Shown: positions 42,191 to 51,630, numbered from the stretch's first letter. The stretch is DNA of 64,000 nt from Roseiterribacter gracilis (GCA_018332375.1 BOPV01000001.1:558001-622000); one strand, 5' to 3'. Notes: generated by a model from the sequence alone, not told the origin. Numbers and translations are program-made.

Positions 42191-44182
42191 ATGGGACAGT
42201 TGCTTCGTTCCCCGCTTTGGCTGGTGGGGCTGCTGGCTTTGGCGGTGTTTCCGCTGATCGTCACCAATCCGTATTACGTGCATCTCGCAACAGTGATCGC
42301 GATCTTCGCGATCCTGATCATCGGGCTCGACATCGTCGTCGGCTACACCGGTGAAGTGTCGCTGGCGCATGCTGGTCTGTTCGGCATCGGCAGCTACACG
42401 GTCGGCGTGCTGGTGTTCAAAGCCAAGGTCGGGATTCTGGTCTACACCGCGCTGGGCGGCGATCTGGAGAATGGCCTGCGCACGGCGCAGATCATCGGCA
42501 TGTTGATCGGTATTCCAGCCGCGGTACTGATCACTGCGTTCTTCGGATTCATTCTGGCGCTGCCGGCCCTGCGCGTGACCGGCCCGTATCTGGCGATGGT
42601 GACCTTGGCCTTCGGTACGATCGGCCAGATCCTGATCAACGAGATGGACTTTCTGACCGACGGTCCGCTCGGCATCACGATCAAGCGTCCGCAGCTGTTC
42701 GGCTTCACGCCGCTCGCGGTCGATTACTACTACCTCGCCGCGATTTTCCTGGTCGTAGCGGTGATCGTGATGAACCGCATCATTCGCTCGCATTGGGGCC
42801 GCGCCTTCGAAGCGTTGCGCGACAGCCCGATCGCATGCGATTGCATGGGCGTCAGCGTCTATCGCTACAAAGTGTTGGCTTTCGTCGTGTCGGCTGCGCT
42901 GGCCGGTCTGGCCGGCGGCATTTTCACCTACAGCGAACAGTACATCTCGCCGAACACCTATTCGTTCGAGTTGACCATCCTGTTTCTGCTGGCTGTGACG
43001 CTGGGCGGACGTAAATCGCGCCTGGGCCCGATCGTCGGTTCGGCGATCATCGTGATGCTGCCGAACCTGCTCGCCGATCTTGGACTGTTCCGCATGATCG
43101 CGATTGCGATCGCGGCGATCGCGGTCGGCAATCTCGTCTACACGATGATGAAAAAGGGCGATTGGAAGAAGCTGCTTCTGCCGGTCGGTCTTTGCGTCGC
43201 GTTTCTGGTGTTCGCCTTCTCGCTGAAGAACGTCTCCGACTGGCGCCTCACCATCTTCGGTTTGATGATCCTGTTCGTCGTCTTCTATCTGCCCGACGGC
43301 ATCGTCGGCTGGATGACGGCGCGCTTCCCCAAGCTGGCACCGAAGGTGGCGCTGCCGGAAGCAGAGGGCGGGCAGGGCGTGTTTGCGAGCGCAACTCTCG
43401 CCAACGCACCGCTGTTGCTCAATGCCGATCAGGTGATCATGCAGTTCGGCGGCTTGCGCGCACTCGATCAGGTCGAGCTGCGCGTGAAGCCGGGCACGAT
43501 CCACGGGCTGATCGGCCCGAACGGGTCGGGCAAGTCGACCATGATGAACGTGCTGACCGGCATCTATAAGCCGACCGGTGGCACCGTTTCGCTGATCGAC
43601 AAGCGGCTGGACACGTTGAAGCCGGCGCAGATCGCCCATAGCGGCGTGGCGCGCACCTTCCAAAACGTGCAGCTGTTCGGCGAAATGACTGCATTGGAGA
43701 ACGTGTTGGTTGGTTTGCACCACACGTTCAAATCCAGCCTGGTCGATATGATCTTCGCACTGCCGCGGCAGAAGCGGGAAACCGCGGTTGCGGTTGCACG
43801 TGCGCGCGAGATCCTTGAATTCGTCGGACTGGCCGATTTGGCGGGCGAACAGGCGCGCAATCTGCCCTACGGCAAACAGCGCCTGCTCGAAATCGGCCGC
43901 GCGCTGGCGCTGGATCCGATGCTGTTGCTGCTCGACGAGCCTGCGGCCGGTCTGACCGCGCCGGACATCAAGGCACTGATCGAGATCGTCAAAAAGATCC
44001 GCGACCACGGCATCACGGTCGTGCTGATCGAACATCACATGGACGTCGTCATGACGATCTCGGACATCGTCACGGTGCTCGATTTTGGTCGCAAGATCGC
44101 GGAAGGAACGCCGGCACAAGTGCAGGCGGATCCGAAAGTGATCGAAGCCTATCTCGGCGGTTCGGTCGGGGAGGCTGCCTGA
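42191..44182 (+). CDS. Fused LivM permease and LivG ATPase
   Basis: One 663-residue protein joins the second permease with its ATPase. Residues about 1-375 form the LivM-like domain (VGYTGEVSLAHAGLFGIGSYTVG; WGRAFEALRDSPIACDCMGVSVYRYK), with two extra membrane helices near residues 310-360 (LLPVGLCVAFLVFAFSL and FGLMILFVVFYL). Residues about 405-655 form the ATPase, with Walker A GPNGSGKST near 442 and Walker B LLLLDEPAAGL. The ABC signature reads NLPYGKQR, a common LivG variant. livM and livG are usually separate genes. Confidence 0.93.
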   Translation: MGQLLRSPLWLVGLLALAVFPLIVTNPYYVHLATVIAIFAILIIGLDIVVGYTGEVSLAHAGLFGIGSYTVGVLVFKAKVGILVYTALGGDLENGLRTAQIIGMLIGIPAAVLITAFFGFILALPALRVTGPYLAMVTLAFGTIGQILINEMDFLTDGPLGITIKRPQLFGFTPLAVDYYYLAAIFLVVAVIVMNRIIRSHWGRAFEALRDSPIACDCMGVSVYRYKVLAFVVSAALAGLAGGIFTYSEQYISPNTYSFELTILFLLAVTLGGRKSRLGPIVGSAIIVMLPNLLADLGLFRMIAIAIAAIAVGNLVYTMMKKGDWKKLLLPVGLCVAFLVFAFSLKNVSDWRLTIFGLMILFVVFYLPDGIVGWMTARFPKLAPKVALPEAEGGQGVFASATLANAPLLLNADQVIMQFGGLRALDQVELRVKPGTIHGLIGPNGSGKSTMMNVLTGIYKPTGGTVSLIDKRLDTLKPAQIAHSGVARTFQNVQLFGEMTALENVLVGLHHTFKSSLVDMIFALPRQKRETAVAVARAREILEFVGLADLAGEQARNLPYGKQRLLEIGRALALDPMLLLLDEPAAGLTAPDIKALIEIVKKIRDHGITVVLIEHHMDVVMTISDIVTVLDFGRKIAEGTPAQVQADPKVIEAYLGGSVGEAA

Positions 44183-44904
44183 TGCTCCAAGTCGAAAAAC
44201 TTGTTGCCGGCTACGGCAAAGTCGAAGTGTTGCACGCGTTGGATTTCAAAGTCGAACAGGGACAGCTGGTCACGCTGATCGGCTCGAACGGCGCCGGCAA
44301 AACGACGACGATGCGCGCGCTGTCGGGCATGTTGGTGCCGACCTCGGGTTCGATCCGGTTGCGCGACAAAGAGATCGCCGGCCTGCCGAGTCACGCAGTG
44401 GCCAAGATCGGCCTGGCGCACAGTCCCGAAGGACGTCGCGTCTTCGCTTCGCTCAGCGTCGACGAAAATCTGCAGCTGGGCGCGTTCGCGCGCGTCACGG
44501 GTGCGCGTCCGAAAGGCGAATTGCAGCGCGATTTCGATCGCGTCTACACGCTGTTCCCGCGCCTGGCGGAACGGCGCAAGCAATATGCCGGCACCTTGTC
44601 GGGGGGCGAGCAGCAGATGCTGGCGATGGGCCGGGCGCTGATGCTCAATCCCGAGATCCTGCTGCTCGACGAACCGTCGATGGGTCTCGCACCGCGTCTC
44701 GTGGAAGAAGTCTTCAAGACGATCCGCGAATTGCGCGCCGCCGGCGTCACGATGCTGCTGGTCGAACAATTCGCCGCCGCCGCGCTCGAAGTCGCCGACT
44801 ATGCCTATGTGATGGAGAACGGACATATCCGCCATCAAGGACCGGCATCGCAGTTGAAGACCGATCCGGCGGTGAAAGCCGCCTATCTCGGGGGTGGCCA
44901 CTGA
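44182..44904 (+). CDS. livF: Branched-chain amino acid ABC transporter ATPase (LivF)
   Basis: LivF is the second ATPase of the transporter. The 240-residue protein has Walker A GSNGAGKTT, signature LSGGEQQMLAMGRALM, and Walker B LLLLDEPSMGL. Its ATG overlaps the fused gene's stop (TGATG). Its stop overlaps the CTG that I take as the start of the protease gene. Paired with the LivG half of the fusion, it completes the usual two-ATPase set. Confidence 0.95.
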   Translation: MLQVEKLVAGYGKVEVLHALDFKVEQGQLVTLIGSNGAGKTTTMRALSGMLVPTSGSIRLRDKEIAGLPSHAVAKIGLAHSPEGRRVFASLSVDENLQLGAFARVTGARPKGELQRDFDRVYTLFPRLAERRKQYAGTLSGGEQQMLAMGRALMLNPEILLLDEPSMGLAPRLVEEVFKTIRELRAAGVTMLLVEQFAAAALEVADYAYVMENGHIRHQGPASQLKTDPAVKAAYLGGGH

Positions 44905-45797
44905 ACGACGCTCCGCGTTGGCGTCGCGTCCTGATCCAGGTCGCGGTCGCCATCGCGACCAGCTTCGTGGCGCTAGCGCTGGTTGGCTTGTCGCGAGCTC
45001 CGTCGCAGAAGCTGCTACATTTCCCCAGCCGCTGGATGCGCGGCGAGGAGTCGCCGGACGATCTGCTTGGCGCGCTGTTGTTCCTCGCTGCCAGCGCACT
45101 GGCGGCGTGGTTCATGGTGAAATTTCTGGCGCCGCGCGACGACATCAAGCCAGCGCCGTTGGCAAAGCGTCTGCGTGAAGGTGCGATCGGGTTCGCGCTC
45201 GGCGCCGGACAGTTGTCGTTCGACGTGCTGATGATGGCGCTGTTTGGCGTCTACACCGTCGTTGCGGTGCATGGACTGCAGCCGCTCTTCCTCGGTTTCA
45301 TCGTGATGACCGGCGTTGCGCTGGTCGAAGAAGGCGCTATTCGCGCCGTCATGCTGCCGCGCATCGAACGGTTGCTCGGCCCATGGTGGGCGTTGTTCCT
45401 CACCTCGGCATTGTTCGGCGCCGCGCATCTTGGAAATCCCAACGCCAGCGCAATGGCAGCGGTGGCAATTGGTCTCGAAGCCGGCGCTGCGCTGGGCGGT
45501 CTGTATCTGCTGACGCGCCGCTTGTGGGCACCGGTCGCGATGCATCTCGCCTGGAACTGGATGTGCGGCCCTGTGTTGGGCGTGCCGGTGTCAGGCACCG
45601 CGCCGCCGAGCTTGCTGCAGCCGCGGATCGAAGGGCCGGATTGGTTGACCGGCGGCGGCTTTGGCGTCGAAGCGTCGGTGATCGAATTGTTCGCCGGCAC
45701 GCTGATGGCGACCGTGATCCTGTGGCTTCTGTACAAACAGCGTCAGAGCGCGATTTCGCGTCCGGCCCATTCCATGTCGGTGACGCCTGCGTCGTAA
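44901..45797 (+). CDS. CPBP (CAAX-type) membrane metalloprotease
   Basis: This polytopic protein has the CPBP motifs LVEEGAIRAV (EExxxR), FGAAHLGN and HLAWNW, the three active-site elements of type II CAAX proteases. In bacteria these process or protect membrane peptides, or immunity proteins. A GTG at 44967 would be the first ordinary start but cuts into helix one. A CTG at 44901 (CTGA overlap with livF, GGGGGTGG four bases upstream) gives a full Arg-flanked first helix and 298 residues. The start is therefore uncertain. Confidence 0.72.
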   Translation: MNDAPRWRRVLIQVAVAIATSFVALALVGLSRAPSQKLLHFPSRWMRGEESPDDLLGALLFLAASALAAWFMVKFLAPRDDIKPAPLAKRLREGAIGFALGAGQLSFDVLMMALFGVYTVVAVHGLQPLFLGFIVMTGVALVEEGAIRAVMLPRIERLLGPWWALFLTSALFGAAHLGNPNASAMAAVAIGLEAGAALGGLYLLTRRLWAPVAMHLAWNWMCGPVLGVPVSGTAPPSLLQPRIEGPDWLTGGGFGVEASVIELFAGTLMATVILWLLYKQRQSAISRPAHSMSVTPAS

Positions 45798-46072
45798 AGC
45801 AGGCGCACGGTCAGCAGCACATCGACGAAATTGGCGCGCGGCCCGGCGACGACGCGCAGATGCGGCACGTCCTGCGCGCCGCGCAGCCGCGCGACCAGGG
45901 TCGCGAGATTGCTCGACCGGTCGCAGAGCTTGACGCGGTCGAAAGCCACCACTTCCAAGGTTGGCTCGGTGCATGGCAGGGCGGCGCGCACGACGCGCTG
46001 CTGCTTGGGCGGGTCGGCCATGTTGGCGCAACCAGCCAGCAGCAGCACGAAGGTGAGCGCGGCGTATTTCAT
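45743..46072 (-). CDS. Small lipoprotein, hypothetical
   Basis: This 109-residue protein has a lipobox LLLAGCANM (Cys15) and a mature part with RVVRAALPCTEPTLEVVAF and LLTVRLLYDAGVTDMEWAGREIAL. It would sit in the inner face of the outer membrane or on the inner membrane. It overlaps the convergent protease gene by 55 bases and the glycerate kinase gene by four (ATGA). No family is recognised. Confidence 0.6.
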   Translation of the reverse strand: MKYAALTFVLLLAGCANMADPPKQQRVVRAALPCTEPTLEVVAFDRVKLCDRSSNLATLVARLRGAQDVPHLRVVAGPRANFVDVLLTVRLLYDAGVTDMEWAGREIAL

Positions 46073-47283
46073 TCGACCAGCACGATACGCACATCGTTGA
46101 CGTTCGTCTGCGTCGGACCGGTGACCAGCAAGTCGCCGATCGCGTCGAACAGCGCCCCGGCGTCGTTGTTGGCCAAGCTGCGCGCAGGATCGAACCCGGC
46201 TTTGCGCGCGCGATCCAACGTGTCCGGCGCAACGAAGGCGCCGGCCACGTCGTGGCTTCCATCGGCGCCGTCGGTATCCCCAGCGAACGCGTGCACGCCA
46301 GCCAGGCCGTCCAGCGCACGTGCCAGTGCCAGCGCATATTCCTGGTTGGGACCACCGCGCCCGTCGCCCGTGACGGTGACGGTCAGTTCGCCGCCTGACA
46401 GCAAGGCCACGCGTTCGCCGTTCGCCTTGCGCGCGCGCGCCAGCGCCGCATGCGCGGCGCCGATCTCGCGTGCTTCCCCGGTGATGGAATCACCGAGCAG
46501 AACCGGCATGTAGCCGGCGCCGCGCAGACTGTCGGCGGCACTGGCGAGCGCCTGCGGTGCGCTGGCGATGATCTTGAAGTTGGCGCGCTCGAGCTTCTTC
46601 GGCGTTTCCGACCAGCCGGCGCCGGGATCGTCGATCTTGTAGCGCGCCAACACCGCGCGCGCGTCGGCAAGCGTTGTCGGATCGGCCACTGTCGGGCCTG
46701 ACCCGATTGCTTCAGGTCGGTCGCCGACCACGTCGGAAATCGCCAAAGTGGTGATAGGCGCGGGGAAGGCGGCTGCTGCCAGGCGCCCACCTTTGATCGC
46801 GCTCAGATGGCGTCGCACGCAATTCATTTCAGTGATGTCGGCGCCCGATCGCAGCAGCGCGCGCACCAGCTGCTGCTTCGCTGCCAAGGTCAGACCTTCG
46901 CCGGGCAGCGCCCACAACGCCGAAGCGCCGCCCGACAGCAGCACCAGCACGCTGTCTTGTTCGGTCGCCGATTTCGCCAGCGCCAGCGAACGGCGCGCAG
47001 CTTCTTCGCTGCCCGCGTCGGGCACGGGATGCGCACCCTGAATCAGCTCCAGCCGTTGCAGTGGCAGCGCGTAGCCGTGGCGTGCGGTGACCAGGCCTTC
47101 GAGCGGGCCGTCCCAGACTGCTTCCAGCGCCTGCGCCATCGCTGCCGATGCTTTGCCGACCGCGAGCACGATGGTGCGGCCGGCAGGGCGTGGCGGCAGA
47201 TGCGCCGGCACGACGCGCGATGGATGCGCGGCCGCAACTGCGTCGCGATAGGCACGTTCCAGCAGCGCGCGCTGCGCGCTCAC
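46069..47283 (-). CDS. Glycerate 2-kinase (GckA/TtuD family)
   Basis: This family phosphorylates glycerate at C2 to give 2-phosphoglycerate. The 404-residue protein has VLAVGKASAAMAQAL, VLLSGGASALWALPG, AISDVVGDRPEAIGSGPT and FAGDTDGADG, all typical. The GTG at 47283 overlaps the upstream dehydrogenase stop (GTGA). With that hydroxypyruvate reductase the pair would move hydroxypyruvate to 2-phosphoglycerate, as in glyoxylate or serine catabolism. In the serine cycle ppdK elsewhere could supply PEP. Confidence 0.9.
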   Translation of the reverse strand: MSAQRALLERAYRDAVAAAHPSRVVPAHLPPRPAGRTIVLAVGKASAAMAQALEAVWDGPLEGLVTARHGYALPLQRLELIQGAHPVPDAGSEEAARRSLALAKSATEQDSVLVLLSGGASALWALPGEGLTLAAKQQLVRALLRSGADITEMNCVRRHLSAIKGGRLAAAAFPAPITTLAISDVVGDRPEAIGSGPTVADPTTLADARAVLARYKIDDPGAGWSETPKKLERANFKIIASAPQALASAADSLRGAGYMPVLLGDSITGEAREIGAAHAALARARKANGERVALLSGGELTVTVTGDGRGGPNQEYALALARALDGLAGVHAFAGDTDGADGSHDVAGAFVAPDTLDRARKAGFDPARSLANNDAGALFDAIGDLLVTGPTQTNVNDVRIVLVE

Positions 47284-48221
47284 GCCTTGCCTACAAAGGC
47301 TTCGATATTGTCGATCAAGCGGTCGGCGAGCGTCTGCATCGCGGTTTCGCTGGCCCAAGCGACGTGCGGCGTCACGATCACGTTGGGAAAGCGCGCGATG
47401 CGCAGGATGGGCGCATCTTCGGGTGGCGGTTCGGGCGCGGTAACGTCAAGGCCGGCGCCACCAAGCTTGCCCGATTGCAACGCGCGTTCGAGCGCCAGCT
47501 CGTCGATCAGCGGGCCGCGCGCGGTGTTGATGAGCACAGCGCCTGGTTTCATCTTGGCCAGGCTTGCATCGTTGATCATGTGCCGCGTCTCGTCGGTCAG
47601 CGGACAGTGCAGGCTCAGCGCGTCGCTGGTCGTCAGCACTTCGTCGAACGACAAACGCCCCGGACGCAATTGCGTTACGCCCGGCCGTTCGCTCAACACC
47701 ACGTCCATGCCGAAGGCGCGACCGATCTGGGCGACGCTGTCGCCGATCGCGCCGGTGCCGACGATGCCGAGCCGCTGGCCGGCGAGGTCGGTGATGGGCG
47801 CCGCGAAGACGCAGAAACTGCCGCCATGCGTCCAGCGTCCCTCGAGCACGGACTCGCGATAGGCGACGATGTTGCGCTTCAACGCCAGCAGCAGCGCGAA
47901 GACATGTTCGGGCACGGTGCGCGCGGCGTAGCCCGCGATATTGACCACCGGAATGCCGCGCGCAGCGGCTGCGTCCTTGTCGACATTGTCGGTGCCGGTA
48001 GCGGACACCGCGATCATCTGCAGCTTTGGTAGCGCGGCGATCGCGTCGGCGCGGATCGGCACTTTGTTGGTGATCGCGATGGTCGCGTCGGCGAGGCGCG
48101 CGATGACATCGCTTTGCGCCGTCTGATCATGTTCGACCCAGACATGCGGGAAGGCGGGGCGGCGGACCTTGATCCCGTCCGCAATGGTGCGGCGGTCAAG
48201 AAAGACGATCTTGTGGGTCAT
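47280..48221 (-). CDS. D-2-hydroxyacid dehydrogenase / hydroxypyruvate reductase
   Basis: This 313-residue enzyme reduces hydroxypyruvate or glyoxylate with NAD(P)H. Its motifs are the nucleotide loop GIVGTGAIGDSVAQIG, the catalytic Arg region NTARGPLIDE, and VTPHVAWAS with catalytic His. Substrate and NADH/NADPH choice are not readable. It is start/stop coupled to the glycerate kinase and most likely is the hydroxypyruvate reductase of that pair. Confidence 0.88.
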   Translation of the reverse strand: MTHKIVFLDRRTIADGIKVRRPAFPHVWVEHDQTAQSDVIARLADATIAITNKVPIRADAIAALPKLQMIAVSATGTDNVDKDAAAARGIPVVNIAGYAARTVPEHVFALLLALKRNIVAYRESVLEGRWTHGGSFCVFAAPITDLAGQRLGIVGTGAIGDSVAQIGRAFGMDVVLSERPGVTQLRPGRLSFDEVLTTSDALSLHCPLTDETRHMINDASLAKMKPGAVLINTARGPLIDELALERALQSGKLGGAGLDVTAPEPPPEDAPILRIARFPNVIVTPHVAWASETAMQTLADRLIDNIEAFVGKA

Positions 48222-48262
48222 GCTGTCCTGAGAATCCCCCGCGGCGCGGGTTCATTGCAAGC

Positions 48263-49246
48263 TCACACGAAACGGCCGAGACGAATGGCTGTCGCGCCTT
48301 TTTGCGGCTTCGTGGTCGGAAACATTAGAAAACAGGAATCGAACGGGGTTTCGATCGCCTGATCGCCGTCCCACGCAATCACTGTCCCGGCGTTGGGAAT
48401 GACTTCGTCGCCGCGGAAATCCTCGGCGAAGCGAAACTGGTCGGTGGCGATCGTGATTGTGTGTACCGCTTCGACCAGCCGCTGGCGCGGCACGATCTGC
48501 GACGCGAGCGGCGGCGCTTCGCTGCGATATGTGTCGATCACATCATCGGGCAGCATCGCAAATGCGGCCAGCGTGCGTGCGACAACGTCGAACGCGACCG
48601 AAACCGACCGCGCTTCCCACCAGCCGCCGCACTCAACCAGCAAGGCGGCGGCGTTGCCGGTGTCGGCGGCGAACGGACCGTAATCGCGTAGCCGCACGCC
48701 GGATGCGTGGCCCGCATCAGCGATGAGCAAGGTGGGAAAGCCGATCGCCTCGGCTAGCGCGCGGCTGCGGGCGAGGGCGGCTTTGCGTTCGATCAAGCCG
48801 ATGATTGCAAGCGGCTCGGTTGGATGTGTCATCGCATGCAGGTCGAGCAACACATCGCAATCATGGGCCAACGGCCGAAGCTCGCGCGCGCGGAGCATTT
48901 CATAGGTGCGCGAGCGGTCGGCCATCCGGCCCCAGACGCGGTTCAAGTCTTCGTCGATGCAGCGCACACCCAGCGGCTCGTCGCCGCTGCTGCGCAACGC
49001 AGCCGCCGGATTGGCGAAACTGATTGTCAGCGTGCCGTGCAACGGAACCGGGTTGCGCCGTAACAAAGCGGTTAGCGCCAGCGCGCCGCATGCTTCGTTG
49101 CCGTGCGTCAGGGCGTTGAGCCACACGCGCGGACCCGGACGGCCGGAGTCGAAGCGCCAAACATAGGGCGTGCCGTGGCTGCCGCTGCGCCAGAACGCAA
49201 GATCGGGTTGAGCGATTTCAGCTATGTACGGATCGGGCTTGCCCAT
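48263..49246 (-). CDS. Succinylglutamate desuccinylase/aspartoacylase family hydrolase
   Basis: The 327-residue protein is a zinc-dependent amidohydrolase of the AstE/AspA type. The metal ligands are in NALTHGNEACG (His, Glu) and LDLHAMTHP (His), and a C-terminal domain follows. Members remove acyl groups from amino acids, or work on ectoine-like compounds. Here the substrate is unknown. The gene stands divergent from the dehydratase-like gene, 30 bases away. Confidence 0.8.
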   Translation of the reverse strand: MGKPDPYIAEIAQPDLAFWRSGSHGTPYVWRFDSGRPGPRVWLNALTHGNEACGALALTALLRRNPVPLHGTLTISFANPAAALRSSGDEPLGVRCIDEDLNRVWGRMADRSRTYEMLRARELRPLAHDCDVLLDLHAMTHPTEPLAIIGLIERKAALARSRALAEAIGFPTLLIADAGHASGVRLRDYGPFAADTGNAAALLVECGGWWEARSVSVAFDVVARTLAAFAMLPDDVIDTYRSEAPPLASQIVPRQRLVEAVHTITIATDQFRFAEDFRGDEVIPNAGTVIAWDGDQAIETPFDSCFLMFPTTKPQKGATAIRLGRFV

Positions 49247-49276
49247 GCGCGCCGATGCTGGTCAGGTTCGCGCTCC

Positions 49277-50317
49277 GTGGCAACGAATCCCATCTCGACA
49301 TCCTCCCTCCTGCGCGGATCCGCCGCCGCACTGGAACCGCCGACCTATGACGATGTGCTGGCCGCGTCCGAGCGCCTGGCGCCGATCATTGGTCCGACGC
49401 CGCTGCTCCGTTCGCGCGCGCTGGATGCGCGCGTCGGCGGTCGCATTTTTCTCAAAGCGGAATGCCTGCAATATACGGGCTCGTTCAAATTCCGCGGCGC
49501 TTACAACCGGCTTGTGCAGCTCGACGAGCAAGAGCGCGCGGCCGGGGTTGTCGCATTTTCTTCGGGCAATCACGCGCAAGGCGTCGCCGCTGCGGCCGCG
49601 CTGCTCGGCATGAAGTCGGTCATCGTGATGCCGCGCGATGCGCCCGCGGCCAAAATCGACGCGACGCGCGGGTACGGCGCCGAGGTCGTTCTCTACGATC
49701 GTTGGACCGAAAGTCGCGAAGGAATTTCCGCGGCGATCGCAGCCGAACGCGGCGCAGTCTTGGTGCCGCCCTTCGATGATCCGCGCATCATCGCGGGCCA
49801 GGGCACGACCGGATTGGAACTGGCGCGCCAGGCCGAACGGTTCGGCGAAGAACTCGATGCTGCCTATGTCCCTGCATCGGGCGGCGGGTTGATCGCGGGC
49901 GTCGCGCTGGCGCTGGCCGAAGACAGTCCCGGTACCGCCGTCTATGTCGCTGAACCGGCCGGGTTCGACGATTACGGCCGCTCGCTCGAAGCTGGCCACC
50001 GGGTCGAGAACGCGACCGGTATCAGCAGCATCTGCGACGCGTTGCTGTCGCCGACACCGGGCGAGATCACGTTTGAAGTCAATTCACGCCTGCTGGCTGG
50101 CGGCGTCACCGTCAGTGACGACGAAGTCCGGCGGGCTGTCGCCTATGCGGCACGGACGCTGAAACTCGTGGTCGAACCGGGCGGTGCGGTCGCGTTGGCC
50201 GCCTTGTTGGCGGGCAAGATTGATGCGCGCGGCAAGGCCGTGGCCCTGGTTCTGTCGGGCGGAAATATCGACCCGGCGCTGCTGGCAGATTGTATCGGAG
50301 CGTACCCCGAACCTTAA
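49277..50317 (+). CDS. PLP-dependent threonine/serine dehydratase-like protein
   Basis: This 346-residue fold-type II PLP enzyme has the Lys site YTGSFKFRGAYNRL (Lys near residue 70), the phosphate-binding SSGNHAQGVA, and the Gly-rich ASGGGLIAGVALA loop. It could be a threonine or serine dehydratase, or a serine racemase; there is no regulatory ACT domain. The GTG at 49277 is the likely start. Gene order next to a desuccinylase-like gene suggests amino-acid catabolism. Confidence 0.83.
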   Translation: MATNPISTSSLLRGSAAALEPPTYDDVLAASERLAPIIGPTPLLRSRALDARVGGRIFLKAECLQYTGSFKFRGAYNRLVQLDEQERAAGVVAFSSGNHAQGVAAAAALLGMKSVIVMPRDAPAAKIDATRGYGAEVVLYDRWTESREGISAAIAAERGAVLVPPFDDPRIIAGQGTTGLELARQAERFGEELDAAYVPASGGGLIAGVALALAEDSPGTAVYVAEPAGFDDYGRSLEAGHRVENATGISSICDALLSPTPGEITFEVNSRLLAGGVTVSDDEVRRAVAYAARTLKLVVEPGGAVALAALLAGKIDARGKAVALVLSGGNIDPALLADCIGAYPEP

Positions 50318-50367
50318 ACCGCTTCTCGCCGTTGACTCTGGCCGAAACAAGCTAGGTTACCCCGGCA

Positions 50368-51630
50368 ATGACTGTGCGGAACGAGGACCAGTCTGAGACC
50401 TACGGGCTCGCCACATCTGCTGGCGACCTCGCGGCGTCGTACCGTGCGGTCCGCGCCGAAACCGAACGCCGTGCCGCGCCGCTGTCGCCCGAAGATCAAT
50501 GCGTGCAGTCGATGCCGGATTGTAGCCCGGCGAAATGGCACCGTGCGCATACGAGCTGGTTCTTCGAGACCTTTCTTCTGACGCCGCATCTCGACGGCTA
50601 CACGCCGTTCGATCCGTCCTTCACCTATCTGTTCAACTCTTACTACGAAGCGGTCGGCCCGCGTCATGCGCGGCCTCAGCGCGGCATGTTGACCAGGCCG
50701 TCGGCCGATGCGATCGCGGCCTATCGCGCGCATGTCGACGCAGCGATGGCGACCTATCTGCAAACGCGCTTGCCGCCCGACCAACGTGCGCTGGTCGAGC
50801 TGGGTCTGGCGCACGAGCAGCAGCATCAGGAATTGCTGCTGACCGATATTCTGCATGCGTTTTCGATCAACCCGACGCGCCCGGCCTACGAGGTCGTCGC
50901 AGCGCCGGCGCCGCGCGATCCGCCGCCGCTCGATTGGATCCAGCATGCCGGCGGCCTGTACGAGATCGGCTATGAAGGGTTGGGCTTTGCGTTCGACAAC
51001 GAAACGCCGCGCCACACGACCTATGTTCGCGCCTTCAAGCTGGCGACGCGTCCGACCAGCGTCGGCGAGTATCTCGATTTCATCGAAGACGGCGGCTATC
51101 GCGACGCTTCGCTGTGGCACAGCGAAGGATGGGCGCTGGTTCAGCAGGAACAATTGGAAGCGCCGCTCCATTGGGTGCGCGACGGTGACGGCTGGTTGCG
51201 TTTCGGACTGCACGGTCTGCGACCGCTCGATCCGGGTGAACCGGTCGCGCATCTGAGCTGGTTTGAGGCCAGCGCCTTTGCGCATTGGACCGGCGCGCGT
51301 CTGCCGACCGAAGCGGAGTGGGAATTGGGCCTCGTCAAACTCGATCTGCCCGAACCCGGTTTCGCTGCGCATCCGCGCCAGATGGAATCGACACGCGCCT
51401 TTGGCGATGTGTGGGAATGGACCGCGAGCGCCTACGCGCCCTATCCGGGCTTTTCGCCGGAGCCAGGTGCAGTCGGCGAATACAATGGGAAGTTCATGAT
51501 CAATCAGCAGGTGCTGCGCGGCCGTTCGTGCTTCACGCCGGCCGAGCATGCGCGTCTGACCTATCGCAACTTTTTTCCGCCGTCTGCGCGTTGGCAGGTC
51601 AGCGGATTCCGCTTGGCGCGTGACGCATGA
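50368..51630 (+). CDS. egtB: Ergothioneine biosynthesis protein EgtB
   Basis: EgtB is the iron enzyme that joins trimethylhistidine to a thiol by oxidative C-S bonding. The 420-residue protein has an N-terminal DinB-like domain with HRAHTSWFFE and the HEQQHQE iron ligands, and a C-terminal FGE-sulphatase-like domain with EWEWTAS-like VWEWTASAYAPYPGF. Three-His coordination is seen. It overlaps egtD by four bases (ATGA at 51627-51630), so the pair is a minimal ergothioneine unit. egtA/C/E are not near. Confidence 0.92.
   Translation: MTVRNEDQSETYGLATSAGDLAASYRAVRAETERRAAPLSPEDQCVQSMPDCSPAKWHRAHTSWFFETFLLTPHLDGYTPFDPSFTYLFNSYYEAVGPRHARPQRGMLTRPSADAIAAYRAHVDAAMATYLQTRLPPDQRALVELGLAHEQQHQELLLTDILHAFSINPTRPAYEVVAAPAPRDPPPLDWIQHAGGLYEIGYEGLGFAFDNETPRHTTYVRAFKLATRPTSVGEYLDFIEDGGYRDASLWHSEGWALVQQEQLEAPLHWVRDGDGWLRFGLHGLRPLDPGEPVAHLSWFEASAFAHWTGARLPTEAEWELGLVKLDLPEPGFAAHPRQMESTRAFGDVWEWTASAYAPYPGFSPEPGAVGEYNGKFMINQQVLRGRSCFTPAEHARLTYRNFFPPSARWQVSGFRLARDA

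Noticed and set aside
42149..44119. A 656-residue open frame opposite livM-livG
   Set aside because: The plus strand has clear transporter motifs; the antisense translation is full of His, Arg, Gln and Asp runs and no domain.
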